From the NCBI GenBank assembly GCA_002633025.1, contig NMRB01000828.1:1-64000 (forward strand): DNA of 64,000 bases, in the 5' to 3' direction. The notes beneath the pieces were generated by a model. It saw nothing but the letters and a program-made list of their open reading frames with translations. It did no database searches and was not told the origin of the DNA. A program made the translations under genes and the position numbers. This document shows, piece after piece, positions 10,285-46,079 of the stretch. This stretch comes from Notospermus geniculatus. Lineage: Eukaryota; Nemertea; Pilidiophora; Heteronemertea; Lineidae. Position 1 is the stretch's first letter, and every line of letters starts with the position of its first letter.

Positions 10285-11530
10285 ATGGGCTTGGTTGTCT
10301 TCATCTTGTGGTACATGCTCCTTTCCTCGTCTTTTGAGCTTCATGCGGCGAGGGATGGTCTTCTCCATGGCTGTGCGGTGAACAATGAGAAACGTGGACG
10401 AGTGCTTCTATGCAACAAGGAACCTTTTCAGGAAATCCTTCAAAAGATTCAGGAGTTAGGAACACACCTTGCCGCAGTCAAAATTAAATCATGTCATCCT
10501 TTGGGGTCAGTGGAACTGAATCAATCGTCTTTCCAGAGCAACACCAATCTGAAGGAGCTGGAAATCATTGGTTGTGGTATAAGAAAGGTGTTGCCAGGTG
10601 CATTCGAGTATCTTCAAGATCTAACAGCTCTGAATTTGGTTGGGAATAACATAGGCCTACAAGGAATTGAAAGGTCTGTGTTTAAAGGACTGAGGAATCT
10701 GAGGAATCTTTCTTTAGGTTCGAACCAGATATCTTCCCTACGTGCTGGAACCTTTCAAGATCTTGGCAACTTAACACNAGGAAACTTGGCTCTGTGGTGG
10801 GCCTGTCTCCAAGTATATGACAAGGGTTATTGACTACGATCCAAACTGGTGGCATTGCGACACCAACATACCCTGGGTGGCCCTGCTGTTTGCCATTGGT
10901 TTATTGGCAATATTGGCAATAATCATTCTGGTAATTTATTGTAATTGGGTGAGCATCAAACACTGGTATATGGAGCGACGTGAGACTACTAATTTGGTGA
11001 CAGTAGAAGCTGATGAAGTAACTCCTGGTGAGGAGATTGCTCCTGGTAGGTCTGTTTTGGCCCCGATTAGCTCTCTGCCAACAGGAAAGACCGATGCCAG
11101 TGTTCTGTATGATATGTACGAGCCCAATGTCAAAATATGGGTGGATCAGTATGTGCAAGATAAATTGTTCGAACATCCGTTGAAGGTGACATTACAGTGG
11201 GCTGCAGGTGCTGATGTAAGTCCTCTTTGGAAGCAAGTCAAGCAGCGTGGAATTGCTGTCCACCATTTCCTCGTTATTGTCACTGACAATCTCCTTGAAA
11301 ATCACTGGCCAGATATGTCTGCAAATAGTGGGGTTGAAAACCTTTCAAAGTTTGTCCTCGTTTTGATGGGTACTAAGAAAAAAAATTTGCCCCAGGATCT
11401 GAAAAGGTTGAGGTGTCCATGTTTGTACTGGCCTGAGACAAAACCAATATTAGGAAGTCTGGAGCATGAGAGAGAGCAATTTTGGAAACGTCTGCGCCTA
11501 ATCTTGAAGGAACCATTCGATAAAACTTGA
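10285..11530 (+). CDS. Toll-like receptor (LRR, TM, divergent TIR), LRR block missing at n
   Basis: The exon opens after an acceptor (cttccag, 10257); the ATG at 10285 gives a signal peptide (MGLVVFILWYMLLSSS). A Cys pair forms an LRR N-cap, followed by LRRs at about residues 88-164 (NLKELEIIGC, DLTALNLVGNN, NLRNLSLGSNQ). An n at 10778 then hides most repeats. After it the frame resumes with an LRR C-cap (ETWLCGGP, WHCDTN), a TM helix (VALLFAIGLLAILAIIILVI) and a cytoplasmic domain of about 150 residues that ends in the TIR box-3-like FWKRL. TIR features are weak: a degenerate box 1 (LYDMYEPN) and no RDxxPG in the BB loop (AAGADVSPLW instead). The two halves lie in different frames around the n, as expected for a collapsed gap. 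The family senses microbial or developmental ligands and signals through MyD88-type adaptors; signalling by this one is uncertain. Confidence 0.75.
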
Positions 11531-11583
11531 TGTGCATTATTATGCAAATCGTATTACTTCTAAATAGCCTGCTTATCACTAGC

Positions 11584-12336
11584 CGTCTGACTGTTCTGTA
11601 GATAGTATTTTGGTAGGCTAGCTAGGTTATGGCATTTACATGTGTGTGGGGTTAAAATTAACTATCACCAGCCATGCTGACTGTAAGTTCTGTAGATAGT
11701 ATTTGAGTAGGCTAGCTAGGTTATGGCATTTACATGTGTGGGGTTAAAATTAACTATCACCAGCCATGCTGACTGTTCTGTAGATAGTATTTTGGTAGGC
11801 TACCTAGGTTATGGCATTTACATGTATGTGGGGTTAAAATTAACTATCACTAGCCATGCTGACTGTTCTGTAGATAGTATTTTGGTAGGCAAGCTAGCTT
11901 ATGACATTTACATGTATGTGGGGTTAAAATTAACTATCACTAGCCATGCTGACTGTTCTGTAGGTAGTATTTTAGTAGGCTTGCTAGGTTATGGCATGTG
12001 GGGTTAAAATTAAAAGCAAGCTAAAAGAATCCATGCACATTGAGATAAATTCTGGACAATAAAGGCCTTGCTCCAGTTTCAGTCTAGCTCAAACCCTCAA
12101 ATGGAAGAATTCTCTTAGGGCCAAAAGTCTTCTCTAGTGAGTACGTACTAATGGTACGCTTACCTTACAAAATGAATGAATTTGGTACTAAACTGTTCAA
12201 AACATTGAGCTCGACATTCAGCTGTGAGCAAAAGATCGTCCAAAATATGCACCATTGCCTGGATACCCAACTTATTGACCGCCACCAATTCATCAAATGC
12301 AGTACTCTAAGCCTCACAATGATCATTCAGTTGAAT
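11584..12336 (+). repeat. TLR 3' region: ~90-bp minisatellite and tail with polyA signal
   Basis: Five or so units with ggggttaaaattaa follow about 50 bases after the receptor stop and lead into a ~300-bp tail holding AATAAA at 12058-12063, a plausible polyadenylation signal. The tail matches 7674-8160 closely but lacks the MITE. The long open frame through the minisatellite is a by-product of the unit length. Confidence 0.8.
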
Positions 12337-12468
12337 ATCGATCTTTTGAGGACTGAAGACTAACAGCTTGCAATGTGTATTTCAAGTCCGGCTGTCAAAA
12401 CTTATGACATTTGTGTGTATGTGTCCGTCCATAATCCAGCTTCTCTAGTATCATTTTTCTCCAATAAT

Positions 12469-12644
12469 CAGGAGCGGATCCAGAATCATGGGAAAGAGGG
12501 GGCACAGCCCGCCCACATCGTGGAAAACCTCGGTCAAATTTTAACATATTTTCAAAATTTCGAAATTTCCCGGTCAATTTTTAAGATTTTCCACAAAATA
12601 GAGGGGGCACGGGCCGGGTGTGCTCCCCCCTGGATCCGCGCCTG
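12469..12644. mobile_element. 176-bp MITE with CAGGCGCGGATCCAG ends
   Basis: Terminal repeats caggagcggatccag and ctggatccgcgcctg differ by one base. The flanks aataat (12463-12468 and 12645-12650) form a target duplication. Other members: 38985-39158, 48739-48915 and 49028-49305, and a remnant near 13748-13781. Confidence 0.85.
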
Positions 12645-13150
12645 AATAATCAATGGTCTCTGCAGATCATAAAGCTGTGTATGTCTGTCATCTGATTTAT
12701 CATGCGGTTGTCGATTACTTCCAAAAAGATTGGAGGGAGTCGTAAGTCAGAAGTGATGATTCTGTGTGAAAGCTTTCGATATACATGTACATTGTACATG
12801 TACTCTGTAACTTCCTTTCTAAGAGGTCTGAGACATGATCTGCAATTAACTCTGAGCAGTATGCCTACAGTATGGAGCACAGTTGACCTACTCATGACCA
12901 CACCACCACTCAGTGAACTTTTTCAGCTAAATAAATTGGGATCGCCATAGTCTATAAATTGAATCGGAGTCTATAAATAGAACCGTGCGTGGTACGCGAG
13001 ATCTATGCATGGCACGACGTCGTGCCTGTGTAGGCCTACATCCTGATCGATCGTTCGGCAGTTCGTCGTACTAGGCCTAGTTTATACAGCATTCGAACAC
13101 TGTTATCTTACGTCAACATAACAAACCAGCTTCTTGCCAAAACATTATAA

Positions 13151-13430
13151 GCTGCGTTCACACTGGGCTTTTAAAACGGTTTGAAAACGTTTTAAGATGT
13201 TAAAACGGTTTAGGGTGCCACACTAGAGCCCTCTTAAAATGGCTTGAAAGCGTTTTAACGAAAACGGTTCCAGAAGTAGTTTCAAAACGACTCGACATCA
13301 TTCGGGCGCGACAACCTTTTTGAAAACGCTTCGGTGACTGTAGTGTGGCACAGTCGTTTTTGGTCGAAAGTGTTTTCCGTAAAATGTTTTACGGAAAACG
13401 CTTTCAAGTCGGTTTCAGTGTGAACACAGC
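13151..13430. mobile_element. Foldback element with TTCACACTG ends
   Basis: It begins gctgcgttcacactgg and ends cagtgtgaacacagc. The interior repeats words such as aaaacggttt and gaaaacgcttt in both orientations. No clean target duplication; its right end abuts another repeat at 13431. Confidence 0.7.
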
Positions 13431-13690
13431 CCATGTGTGTATGTCACGCGGAAGGTATGCCTCAATTCATTGTGTATGGTACGAGAATAACTGACAAATG
13501 TCTCTTCTGCCTGATGTCTGCGCGCCACATGATGTCTGCGAATGATGTAATAAGTCTTCACTGCTTGCCTTCCATTGGTGGCACGCGACGTCCGCGGAAG
13601 ATACAAGGACGGTACACGATTGACGCTGACGGTACACAGATGAATTGCGGCGCGGAAGAGAGGTCAGTGGTGCAGTGTACTGTACTGTAT
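13431..13690. mobile_element. Repeat family copy 1 (related to 17806-18079)
   Basis: Shares the order cgcggaaggta, gtatggtacg, ctgcttgccttccat, cgcggaagatac and gcgcggaagagaggtca with 17840-18079, same orientation. The left end of the element is missing here, apparently cut by the element at 13151-13430. Confidence 0.7.
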
Positions 13691-14215
13691 TGAATTATTC
13701 AGAGGCTCAGTCCATATTAACCCATTAACTGTGTAATTGTTGGCCAAAAGGGGGGGGGTGCCCCCATTGGATCCGCGCCTGGTTACTCAGATAATGATTT
13801 AAAGCTGCCGTGATGCTGAGAGCCCAGTGTGTCAAACCATCGACATGAAAAAAGTATGTTCCAGGGCTCCAACCCATGTTCGAGATCATCAGAAGAAAAA
13901 ATCTGACGCTGTTGACGTCACATCAGGATGAACAAGATCAATAAGTACATATATCTGACACAAAAACCTGGAAACCTTGGAGAGACTGATATCGTTGTTG
14001 TACTGTCAGCGTTTCACGGTTATGGGCACAACTGGCTGGGTTACAGCCGTGGTGCCCTGGGAGATGTGTATTTTTGGAATCAAAGAGAACATATTATTGC
14101 AAATACTATCAGATACATTCAAGTATTTCCAATGAATTATCCCTGGAGAGAGTGCGATTGAAATTTCAATCGATGTTCAGAGCCAAATTGCTGTTGGAAT
14201 TGTGTACAATATTTA

Positions 14216-14540
14216 AGCTAGCAGCACACGTCACCACTTTCGTTGCTCGTACAGGCTATTTTTGTGGTCGGCAATTTTTGTGGCGGTTGCTGGTTTACAG
14301 CAGACGTCACCACTCAGTAGTCTCGTGTGCTGCTGATGGCCACGCATCACCACAACTGGCAACTACAAGCAATTTTCGTGGTGAGAAATCAAACCGGTTT
14401 GGTTTTCGGCAACTCGTGGTCACCACAGAATTTCCATGGTGAGTGGTCGTTAACCCGGCCACAGCACACTTGGCCATTTTTGTGGCGACCACGAAAATTG
14501 CCTGTATGAGGAACGAAAGTGGTGACGTGTGCTGCAGGCT
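14216..14540. mobile_element. 325-bp MITE, TSD TTA
   Basis: Ends agctagcagcacacg and cgtgtgctgcaggct belong to inverted arms of about 55 bases that share gtcaccactttcgtt. TTA lies on both sides (14213-14215, 14541-14543). The interior has further copies of gtggtcgcc-type words. TTA target suggests a Harbinger-like family. Overlapping open frames here are not genes. Confidence 0.8.
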
Positions 14541-15504
14541 TTACTCGTGTATGTGCATGTATTATTGGAAAGAAAAATTGTTTGTGCAAAATGTGAAATC
14601 ATGCAGTCAAGGCTTGTGATACAATCTTTATTGAAAATTGACAAAATTGCACTTAGTAGTTACTGTAAATTAGCTTTGGTTCATTTGATGCAAGTTTATA
14701 ATGAGGCAATGAGGAATCCGCTGAACTTTTTATCCCGACAGGGTGGTGTTGCAATGACGTTGAAAACAGGGCAATGCAATTGCATTAACATCACGTCATG
14801 CTGTGTAAACCTGACGCAACCTGTCCCACTTACCTGTGTTTGGATGGTAGTGAGCATGTGCGCAGTTCGTCCTTGCGTCACTCGCGGGAAAACTCCGCAT
14901 GCATTCCGTGCGAGTTTCCTACCTTCAGTGAATGGAGAGCGATGTTGCAGGGACATTGCACGGCGACTCATCGCTGCAGTCTGAATGGTACAAATGAAAT
15001 GGACATTGTCCGGTCCGAGTACGGTTCAATTCAACTGAACGGAAATGTTCCGCAATGTAAACGTGGCTCAAATGACGTACATGTAGTTGGCAGGTTCGTC
15101 CTCATTGTAGAATTTGTTTGAAGTGCGTTCTCGGGTTTCTTTGGTGTATAACAAACTATGTTGAAATTGTTTGCTGTTGAATAAATGAAGATGAAGTGCA
15201 TTATCTGTGTTGTTGTGTCAATTTGCCTACAGTACTCGGTAGAGCAGTTTCTTCCTGGTCTGGTAAGTGCTGCTGCCAGTAATCAGGAGAACCTTGAAGA
15301 GGTAGTGCATTAACTGGTATTATGTTTGCCTTGATGACACTAATTGCCCATAAAAATGTGAACAAGTTTCCATTTCTTGCTGGTGCTTTGCCTTCGTGAG
15401 GCGCAGTACGCTCCCGGTATCGAATCAGGCACTTGAACAGAAGGCCCTGTTGCAGCAACAGGATATTGGTGCAACTGGGGTGTGTGGAGTAAACCTGCAT
15501 TGTC

Positions 15505-15907
15505 GCTGATTCGGTTAATGTCGTCCTGGGTATAACAGAAATGTACCCAGGTTCAATGTTGTTGCACAAAACTATACCCTGGGTATAGTTCGATCTACAA
15601 AAGTATACCCAGAATTAGATACAGCACCTGAAGACGAGATTGTTCTCGCAAATGACCACAACAAGTCGAAAAACGTGTTTTCAATTCACGCATTTGTCAC
15701 GAACATGCTGCCAAGGTATATGACAGAAGTACCAATCCTGCACGGTCCTGTTGATCATGCGAGATCCGTACCTAGCTTATCTAGGCTCAAAACTACGGTA
15801 CTGGGTATACTTTTGTAGATCGAACTATACCCAAGGTATAGTTTTGTGAGACGACATTGAACCTGGGTATATTTCTGTTCTACCCAGGACGACATTAACC
15901 GATTTGG
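15505..15907. mobile_element. ~400-bp foldback element with ~100-bp arms
   Basis: The arm 15511-15612 (tcggttaatgtcgtcctggg, ... aaaagtatacccag) is repeated inverted at about 15800-15902. The direct repeat ctgcattgtc at 15495-15504 and 15908-15917 may be a 10-base target duplication, although the extreme ends are eroded. Arms contain nested ctataccctgggtatag palindromes. Confidence 0.8.
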
Positions 15908-16061
15908 CTGCATTGTCAGAGAGTAGTCATCCTGATCGTTGTCACATGCAGAGCAGGATGCGAACTTACAGAGATGACAGGCCCTGAAGTTGGCACTGCA
16001 CCACTCTGGCAGCCCAAAAAGCAGTTGATAACAAAGTCCACTTGCTTCATATGCTGACGTT

Positions 16062-39276
<23,215 letters not shown>

Positions 39277-39740
39277 GAACAAGTAGACAATAAATGAATT
39301 GACACATTGATTAAATCATCATGTGCTGGTGCTAAACTTTCCATGGAAGGCGTACAGTAGCCAGGAACGAGCAACACACTGCGGTGCAATTTGATGCTGT
39401 ACTGTTTGTATACATATTTGTATACCTTTCTTCTAACTCTGATGCGTACCAGTCGAAATGCCCGCGGCTGTGCATGTCATGTCCCAGTCGCGGGCCTAGA
39501 GACAACGATGCCACATTCTGGATTGTATCGTGTTAGGTTGCCCCAAGTCAAGATTCTGATGATTTTAGATGTTCTTGATTGATTTTTCAGTTGGACATCG
39601 AATTCATGTCCATGTTAGTATTACCAATCACAGACGTGGTTGTATTTATTTTCGTAGCCTGGAGAAGGACATCCTGAGTTTATCGGAGGTTAACGCTCGC
39701 TTCTCTGCGTCAGTGTACTCGTTGGGTGACTGTACTGTAA

Positions 39741-40143
39741 TAGGAGTGTCCCACTGGTGAATTTTCGCCTGCAACAAGGGACGAATGAAATAATTTGCCC
39801 GCGACAAACTTTTAGTCGAAGTCAGCCGAAGTTATCTCGTAGAGCCCTATATAGTCACATCCATGTCGTACATAGTCGTACAGGATCGTAGGTCATGGTT
39901 ATGGAAGAGTAACCTTGACTATCTACATGTACGAGAGTCTGCGACTAGCTACGAGTAATGTGTGAAGAAACTACGAGTATCTATGACCACCCACAACTAA
40001 CTTCGTCTAGGCCTGTGAGTGTTCAACCCATCAGCGACCAGTTGACAACTCGCGAAAACTAAATATCGCAGCTTGTCGAGGGAATATCGCAGACTTCAGA
40101 TTCGCCCCTTGTCGTGGGCAAAAGTCGCCAGTGGGACCCTATT
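39741..40143. mobile_element. ~400-bp foldback element
   Basis: taggagtgtcccactggtga with ttttcgcctgcaacaaggg at the left; ccttgtcgtgggcaaaagtc with gccagtgggaccctatta inverted at the right; arms about 48 bases. Interior has tagtcgtac/gtacgag words. Confidence 0.75.
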
Positions 40144-40162
40144 ATAAGTCAATTTGGCTATC

Positions 40163-40380
40163 AGAATGGTGCAATGGAAACATCGGTGCCTGGCACTCTG
40201 TGGCCCAGGGTTCAATCTCCAGTTGGAGCCATTCTACATGTGATAGCAAGGGTAACTGTCTTTGATATTGACAGTCCAAGTTTCCCTGGGCACTCCAGTT
40301 TCCTCCTGCTGTAGTGCGATACATAATAAATCACCCATATTGTGTACGGCGCTAATAATGTCGTCTTTCGACTCTGTTCC
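40163..40380 (+). mobile_element. Probable tRNA-derived SINE
   Basis: A box A-like tggtgcaatggaaacatcgg and box B-like gggttcaatctcc, followed by cagtttcctcctgctgtag and a cggcgctaataatgtcgtc tail. Weaker match to tRNA boxes than the other SINEs. Confidence 0.55.
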
Positions 40381-40954
40381 TGATTCACTATGCGTGTCGT
40401 GACGTAAGCAAGCGAGCGTAACGAACCCTTGATAACCTCAAGATGGGAAAAAGGATGGGGACCTGGGCTCGGCGGGGATGATGTACTGTAAATATGGAAC
40501 AAAGAATGTTCGAAACGATGATGTGTTCTCACAAATGTAAATGGTTTGAAACATGACCCAAGAATAATTAATATAATAAACATTGTATAGTATGCATTTA
40601 TTTTGTAGTCTAAGCTATTTAATGTATCATCACTAATACTGCCATACTTTCTTTTGGGCGGGGCCCAACCTCAGCAGTCCATTCTTAATCATGCATTCTG
40701 ATTGCTTGCACCATTTTGTTCACTGTGTAGATAATCTTTGCAACCCTACTGCTTTTCTTTTCATTTTGTGCTGGTATTTTACTATGGAATCATTGTGAAC
40801 ATACTGAAATTTTCCCTCGTAATGTGAAACAGCTGGAAGTTCGTCCTCAACCATGAGTTGGAAGTCGAAATAAATTTTCAATGGGATTTCCTAAAAGTGA
40901 ATTCATTGACCATTTTGGTCTTGGACAGCTTTACATGTATTTCTGCTCCTATCA

Positions 40955-41201
40955 ATAGACAAATCCCAAATTGACATAAACGAGAAAAATCTGCACAATT
41001 CCGCCGAAATCGCAAACACAACCTCGGTCTGAAACTGAATGACCTGACGCAGAGAACCGCAGGACAGTGACTTTGCCGACGTTGCGTCAGAGTCGACCAT
41101 TGCTGAATCATGGATTGCGTCACATCAGCTAGTTTCAGATCGAGGTTGTAGTTGCGATTTCGGCGGAAGTCCGCAGATCTGCGAATTCGAGAATCGTCTA
41201 T
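40955..41201. mobile_element. Palindromic MITE, copy 3 of the 25067 family
   Basis: atagacaaatcccaaattga and attcgagaatcgtctat; internal tcagagtcgaccattgctga and atcatgg match copy 1. Confidence 0.85.
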
Positions 41202-42150
41202 GGGAATTGTTCCTACATTGTACAATGCCATTTTGGGAAGTTTTAGGAAACCACGTTCCACCAGAGATGCCCTGAAGCCATGAAAACGTGGCACAGTGTT
41301 CTTATATCTGACTTCAACGAATAAAATTTCTGGGATGCTGTGTATCCCATAATTCTCGCACTAGGATTAGCGATGTAGGCCTAATACTCTTGATAACTAT
41401 ACAATGTATATGCTTTGCCAAATGGCTTGGAGTTGCAGCGAGGCCATTGGCAGATTTAGTGTTGCACCTTGTTTGTGGTGTTGAGAGTGGTGTACATTAA
41501 GGTGTGTAGTAGATATTGAATGTTGTTTTTGATAACTTTGTACATAAACATACTAGTGATTCAATAGACCAATTGGTTCCTTAGTGTTTCTTGTTCTGCA
41601 CAGAGTTTGGTGCCAGAAATCAGATTTGGGAAAATAATGTATTTTTGCTATGATGGCAAGATATCCGCATTACATTGCTCTGAATAATATGTTACCAAAA
41701 ATTCATAAGCTCACCTTATAAATTTTTGATGTGACTAAATTGATTTGTGGTCATTGGAATAAAGAATACGGTACATTTTGCTGTCCTTGTTGCTTTAGAA
41801 AATTGACTAAAATTGATGACTGATGTAAAATCAGTTTGGGAAACTGGGGAATTCCGCATCCTCCCTTCTAGATGCGGAATTCCGCATCGATGCGATGCGA
41901 AATTACACTACAATATTGCAGAATACCACAACATGTATCATTGGGGCATATTGTTTTGACCGGGGAGTTCGAACTTTAACCGATAGGTGGCGACACTTCA
42001 TTAGAGTCGATCCACTCTTCTAAAATTTGTCGGATCTGGCTTCTAAAGGCAAGTGCTTCATCACTTGAACAATTTATCTTTCATAAACTCTGACTGCGTT
42101 ATTCGTAATAAACAATATGAAATAGAAATCTGGTTTCTAAGGTGAAAGAC

Positions 42151-42251
42151 ATTGCTTCCTACCAGAATCGAACCGACGGACCTTTGCATAAGGCATCAAT
42201 CGCCAGCACTAAGGGGCAGCACGCCTTAAACCACTAGGCCAAATCCCCATC
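42151..42251 (-). mobile_element. tRNA-like SINE head, minus strand
   Basis: On the minus strand: tggcctagtggtttaaggcg (box A-like) and ggttcgattct (box B-like) at tRNA spacing. No anticodon-arm or acceptor pairing good enough for a real tRNA was seen. Confidence 0.6.
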
Positions 42252-42871
42252 TTCAAAAAGATGGTTCAGTGTTTGTTCATAATAAACAACATCAAGAACA
42301 CATGAAAAATGAGTGGCAGACGTCAGTTCTGAACAACAAGAGTTGCAGAATTCCACATCACGGATGTGGAATTCTACAACGTTGCAGAATTCCACAGTTT
42401 TCCCGAACTGAAATGGTCTGTACCTTTGCCTTACAAGGTGTTGCGGGGAAAAAGTGAACCCTGAAGAATGGCACACCTTGTTGATTTAGCATTCTGGGAA
42501 TATTTTTTTCCCAGAAGGACTTGTCATATGATTTCTGGCACCAAGACAGAAGTGGACTTTGCCCAGAAGCTTGTAACATTTACAGTGCCCAATTAATATC
42601 ATGACTGTAGTAAACATGTACATATTCTGGTGTATATTGGTTATATCGAGGCATATAGTGTCAATGCTGTGTGTATATATTTCATAAATGGTCTTAAGCA
42701 ATAAGAAGACTTGTCAGTTGCTAATTCTGCCAGTGGTCGATGCTGTAACTTGTGTGATTGTCAGCTGTGATGAATAGGTGTTGTATGGATTATAGTCTAG
42801 TTACAACTCGAGGAATGTAGAAAGAATCCAGATATAGAGATCGGACACCTTCACAGTCGACCCTCAATTAA

Positions 42872-43220
42872 AGGGAGACTCCACTCATTGTAAACTTTTG
42901 AATTTTTATCAATCCATGGAGACTATTGCCATGAGTTTTGATGTCACTAGTGTCGATTGGCTGACGACCTTTGTAGTGAATGAGCTAATACTGTGACTGT
43001 TTAGGCCTATTGGTTATACCTTCATAAATATGCATTGGGCACATATGACATAACATGTGATGTGCAGTGGTCCTCTTGGGATGCAATTAAAATACCGTAC
43101 TTAAAATGATGAGTTTGCTGATTTAAAAAAAATGACATGATGTTGCAGATATCAACGAATTTGAATGTATTAATGATATTTCAAAAATTCAAAATTTTAG
43201 ACAATGAATGGAGTCTCCCT
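42872..43220. mobile_element. 349-bp MITE, TSD TTAA
   Basis: agggagactccactcattgt and acaatgaatggagtctccct are inverted (one mismatch), continuing through attcaaaa words. TTAA at 42868-42871 and 43221-43224. piggyBac-like target. Confidence 0.85.
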
Positions 43221-43291
43221 TTAAGTTGCAAGTCACAATGAGTTCTCTGTGTCACCATCTCCAGTAGCCTTTATCTCCAGTAAACTACCCC

Positions 43292-43540
43292 CCCCCCCCC
43301 CCCATCATTGGAGTCTCCAGTGGAGATGTTTCTGTCAAGAAAACAGAACCTAATGAGATAGGCCCCAATGTGAGTGCTTTCTTCTGAAGAGACAGTTTTG
43401 TGGCGATGAGNCCCCCCCCCCCCCTCCATCATTGGAGTCTCCAGTGGAGATGTTTCTGTCAAGAAAACAGAACCTAATGAGATAGGCCCCAATGTGAGTG
43501 CTTTCTTCTGAAGAGACAGTTTTGTGGCGATGAGGACTTG
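43292..43540. repeat. ~120-bp duplication across an n
   Basis: A poly-C run, catcattggagtctccagtg and the following 100 bases occur before and after the n at 43411. Likely an assembly join at a homopolymer. Confidence 0.8.
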
Positions 43541-44545
43541 ACTTAATGAGTCATTCCCCATATTTATTTTCTAGAAATTCTCTGTCAAAACTGAGTGGAT
43601 TGTTCCTGAACTGTGATTGAAGGACTGTGGGCATGTTTGTCCTTTTCCTCTAAATAATCGTTTAACATTTTCCTCATCATTTTGAGGGCTGGAAATGTAT
43701 GCCGAAATTCCTCCACCTGGATTATGTAGCTGAAATTAATTCCGAATAAAAGATCCCTGTGCCCTGTAGTACCTGTATAAAATTTGCACCCTATATGGGT
43801 TCTTTTTGTGCAAAATTATCCCAAAAATGCTTATTTCCAGGGAGAAATAAACAAACCTGCAATTGTCAACCAATTACCATTGTCATTTTACATGATACAG
43901 AACTAAAATAGGTGTGCTCTCACTGACGAAGCCTTATGAAAAATGAACAAGATCTTGGACCTGAATGTCGGGACTTAGTACAGTACCCTTTGTGCCCCTG
44001 ATGTTTCAGATAATTCAGTATCAGAAAATATTTCAGATAATTCAGTCTCAGATAAAGCAATTAATCATGATCTAAAATTTTGATATCAGTGATCATGAAA
44101 ATCAATCAATTTATCATAAAAAGGAGTCATATGTGTTCAAAAATGCTTCAATTTCAAATTTTCAGATTGCTTCAATACTCACAATGCTCTTACGCATTCT
44201 ACATTTACACTAGTCAGCTTGCCTTGCTTTGCCATGTAATTGCCATGTTTACTCTTATGTTGCTTTGTCAGGCAGTGAAATGGATGAGAAGTTGCTTTGC
44301 TTTTTATGTGTATATGTATAAATGAAACCTTGGATTAATACTGTTATTGTATGTGTTATGGACATGAAATGAAAACTATTTTTCAATAAAAATGCATAGA
44401 AGTATTCATGATGAATACTTAGATATTCGGTATTCACTTGGACATGTAAGTGACCTGGGTAAATGGCATAATCAGTACCGGTATTTATGATTACAGGTAA
44501 CACTTGTAAGTATTCATGGTGAATAGTGAGAAGTATTCTGTAATG

Positions 44546-44792
44546 GGTGGCGTCCACTAGACGCCGACAACATTAGGAAGTGTTGCGGAAGCAATTTATG
44601 TCATTTCGGCATTCTTTCCGTGTCAATGATTATTGGGCATTTTGCCCTCTCCCGAAAGTGCAGAAACGCCGGGAAATGTTTAGGAATGATAAAGATAGCG
44701 AACGGAATCTTTCAAGAATATGCGGAGAGGTTGCTGAATGAATGCGGATTTACTAAATTTGCATTTATCTTGTCTGCGCCCTAGCGGACGGC
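44546..44792. mobile_element. Probable ~247-bp foldback element
   Basis: Left ggtggcgtccactagacgcc and right gcgccctagcggacggcagg are imperfect inverted repeats of about 25 bases. No target duplication was identified. Confidence 0.6.
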
Positions 44793-46079
44793 AGGTTTAA
44801 GGATACATGATGAACACTGGTCAGTTCATAAGACTGGTAAGCATTCTATTAGAGTTCATGATGAATGCTGACTTTTAAGGATTCATCATAAAATACTTGT
44901 AATGGTTCATCATGAATACGAATTATGCCACTTACACAGATCACTTTACGAGTGTTCATAATGACATAAACTATATGTTCCAGTGTCAGTCATCTGATGT
45001 ACCCATACCAGATATTTGTGGTTCTTGTTATTTTGAATTTGTAACACAACTTCAGTCTGGAGTTCTTTCTTCCGTTTGATGTTCATAACACAAACAATGC
45101 AAGACTCTAATGTATTGTACGAAAAATCATCACAGCCAGGTGGCGGGTCTACATTGAATTTGGAGAAATTATGAATTACTGGCTGATTCTGAAGTTTGGA
45201 GGAGGTTTTCCATTTGGTACAGCAGGTTCACAAAGCTGCAAAATTTGTCGCTTTTCATAAGTGCCTTTCTCTTGTTTTAGGCTTCAAATGATTGCAAACT
45301 GTTTCATTTAGAAACTGTTTCTGAAATATTCACTCGAAGTGGTGAAAACTGATCATGTAGTTGAGCACCGACAGTCGTGCTAAAGTATTGAAAAGGGAGG
45401 TACAATATGACCGCTTAAGGTCTCCATCTGCAGGTCCTGGTGTTCTGATTGTCAGTTTCTCCAGATTGTTGCGGTAACAAGATATTTTAGAAAGCTACTG
45501 GGTTCTTTGAGAATCATGATGAATGTATAACTGGGAGGCATAACCCGAGTGTCTTTGAGACAGTCAATCACCTACCATTCTGCCTGAATAACTTTGGGGA
45601 ACGTGGATCTCTCCGAATTCAATTCAGTTTGGTGGTAGGCCCTACATGAGTTGAGACGGTGTCCGAAGCATCTCACGGAAATAATTTCCAAACCATTACA
45701 TTAATGTGAAAATGGTATTTGATGACATGATATTGTCTGTTTTCTGATCAGAAAACTTTTCTATACATTCTTACCATGATTTCTATTTCATGCTAAATCA
45801 CTGCAACTTCACCTACAACACCTTCTTGTATTTCTTTTATTTATCATGCGAAACGTTTGCAAAAATGAACTATGTAAAAACGGCAGTGTGCGCATCATGT
45901 AGCTTTTTATGCAGATTTCAGCTTGTTAGTGGATTTGTGCCTGTTTTGTAGTTATTGTAGGTATGGCACTGAGGATTACCCCTCTGGAGAATCAGTTTCT
46001 TCAGACACTGGGACAGTTTCTCCCATTCTTCAAGGAAAGCCCGATACTTAATTTAGGTTTCCACATGTTCCTCCACAAG

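Noticed and set aside
11723-12007. Repetitive 94-codon open frame with YVGLKLTITSHADC repeats
   Set aside because: Translation of the TLR 3' minisatellite; unit length happens to keep frame.
14529-14984. 151-codon plus-strand open frame
   Set aside because: Begins in a MITE arm, no splice context, composition unlike protein and no recognisable motif.
42151-42251. tRNA gene
   Set aside because: A and B boxes are present but the cloverleaf stems do not pair convincingly; better explained as a SINE head.
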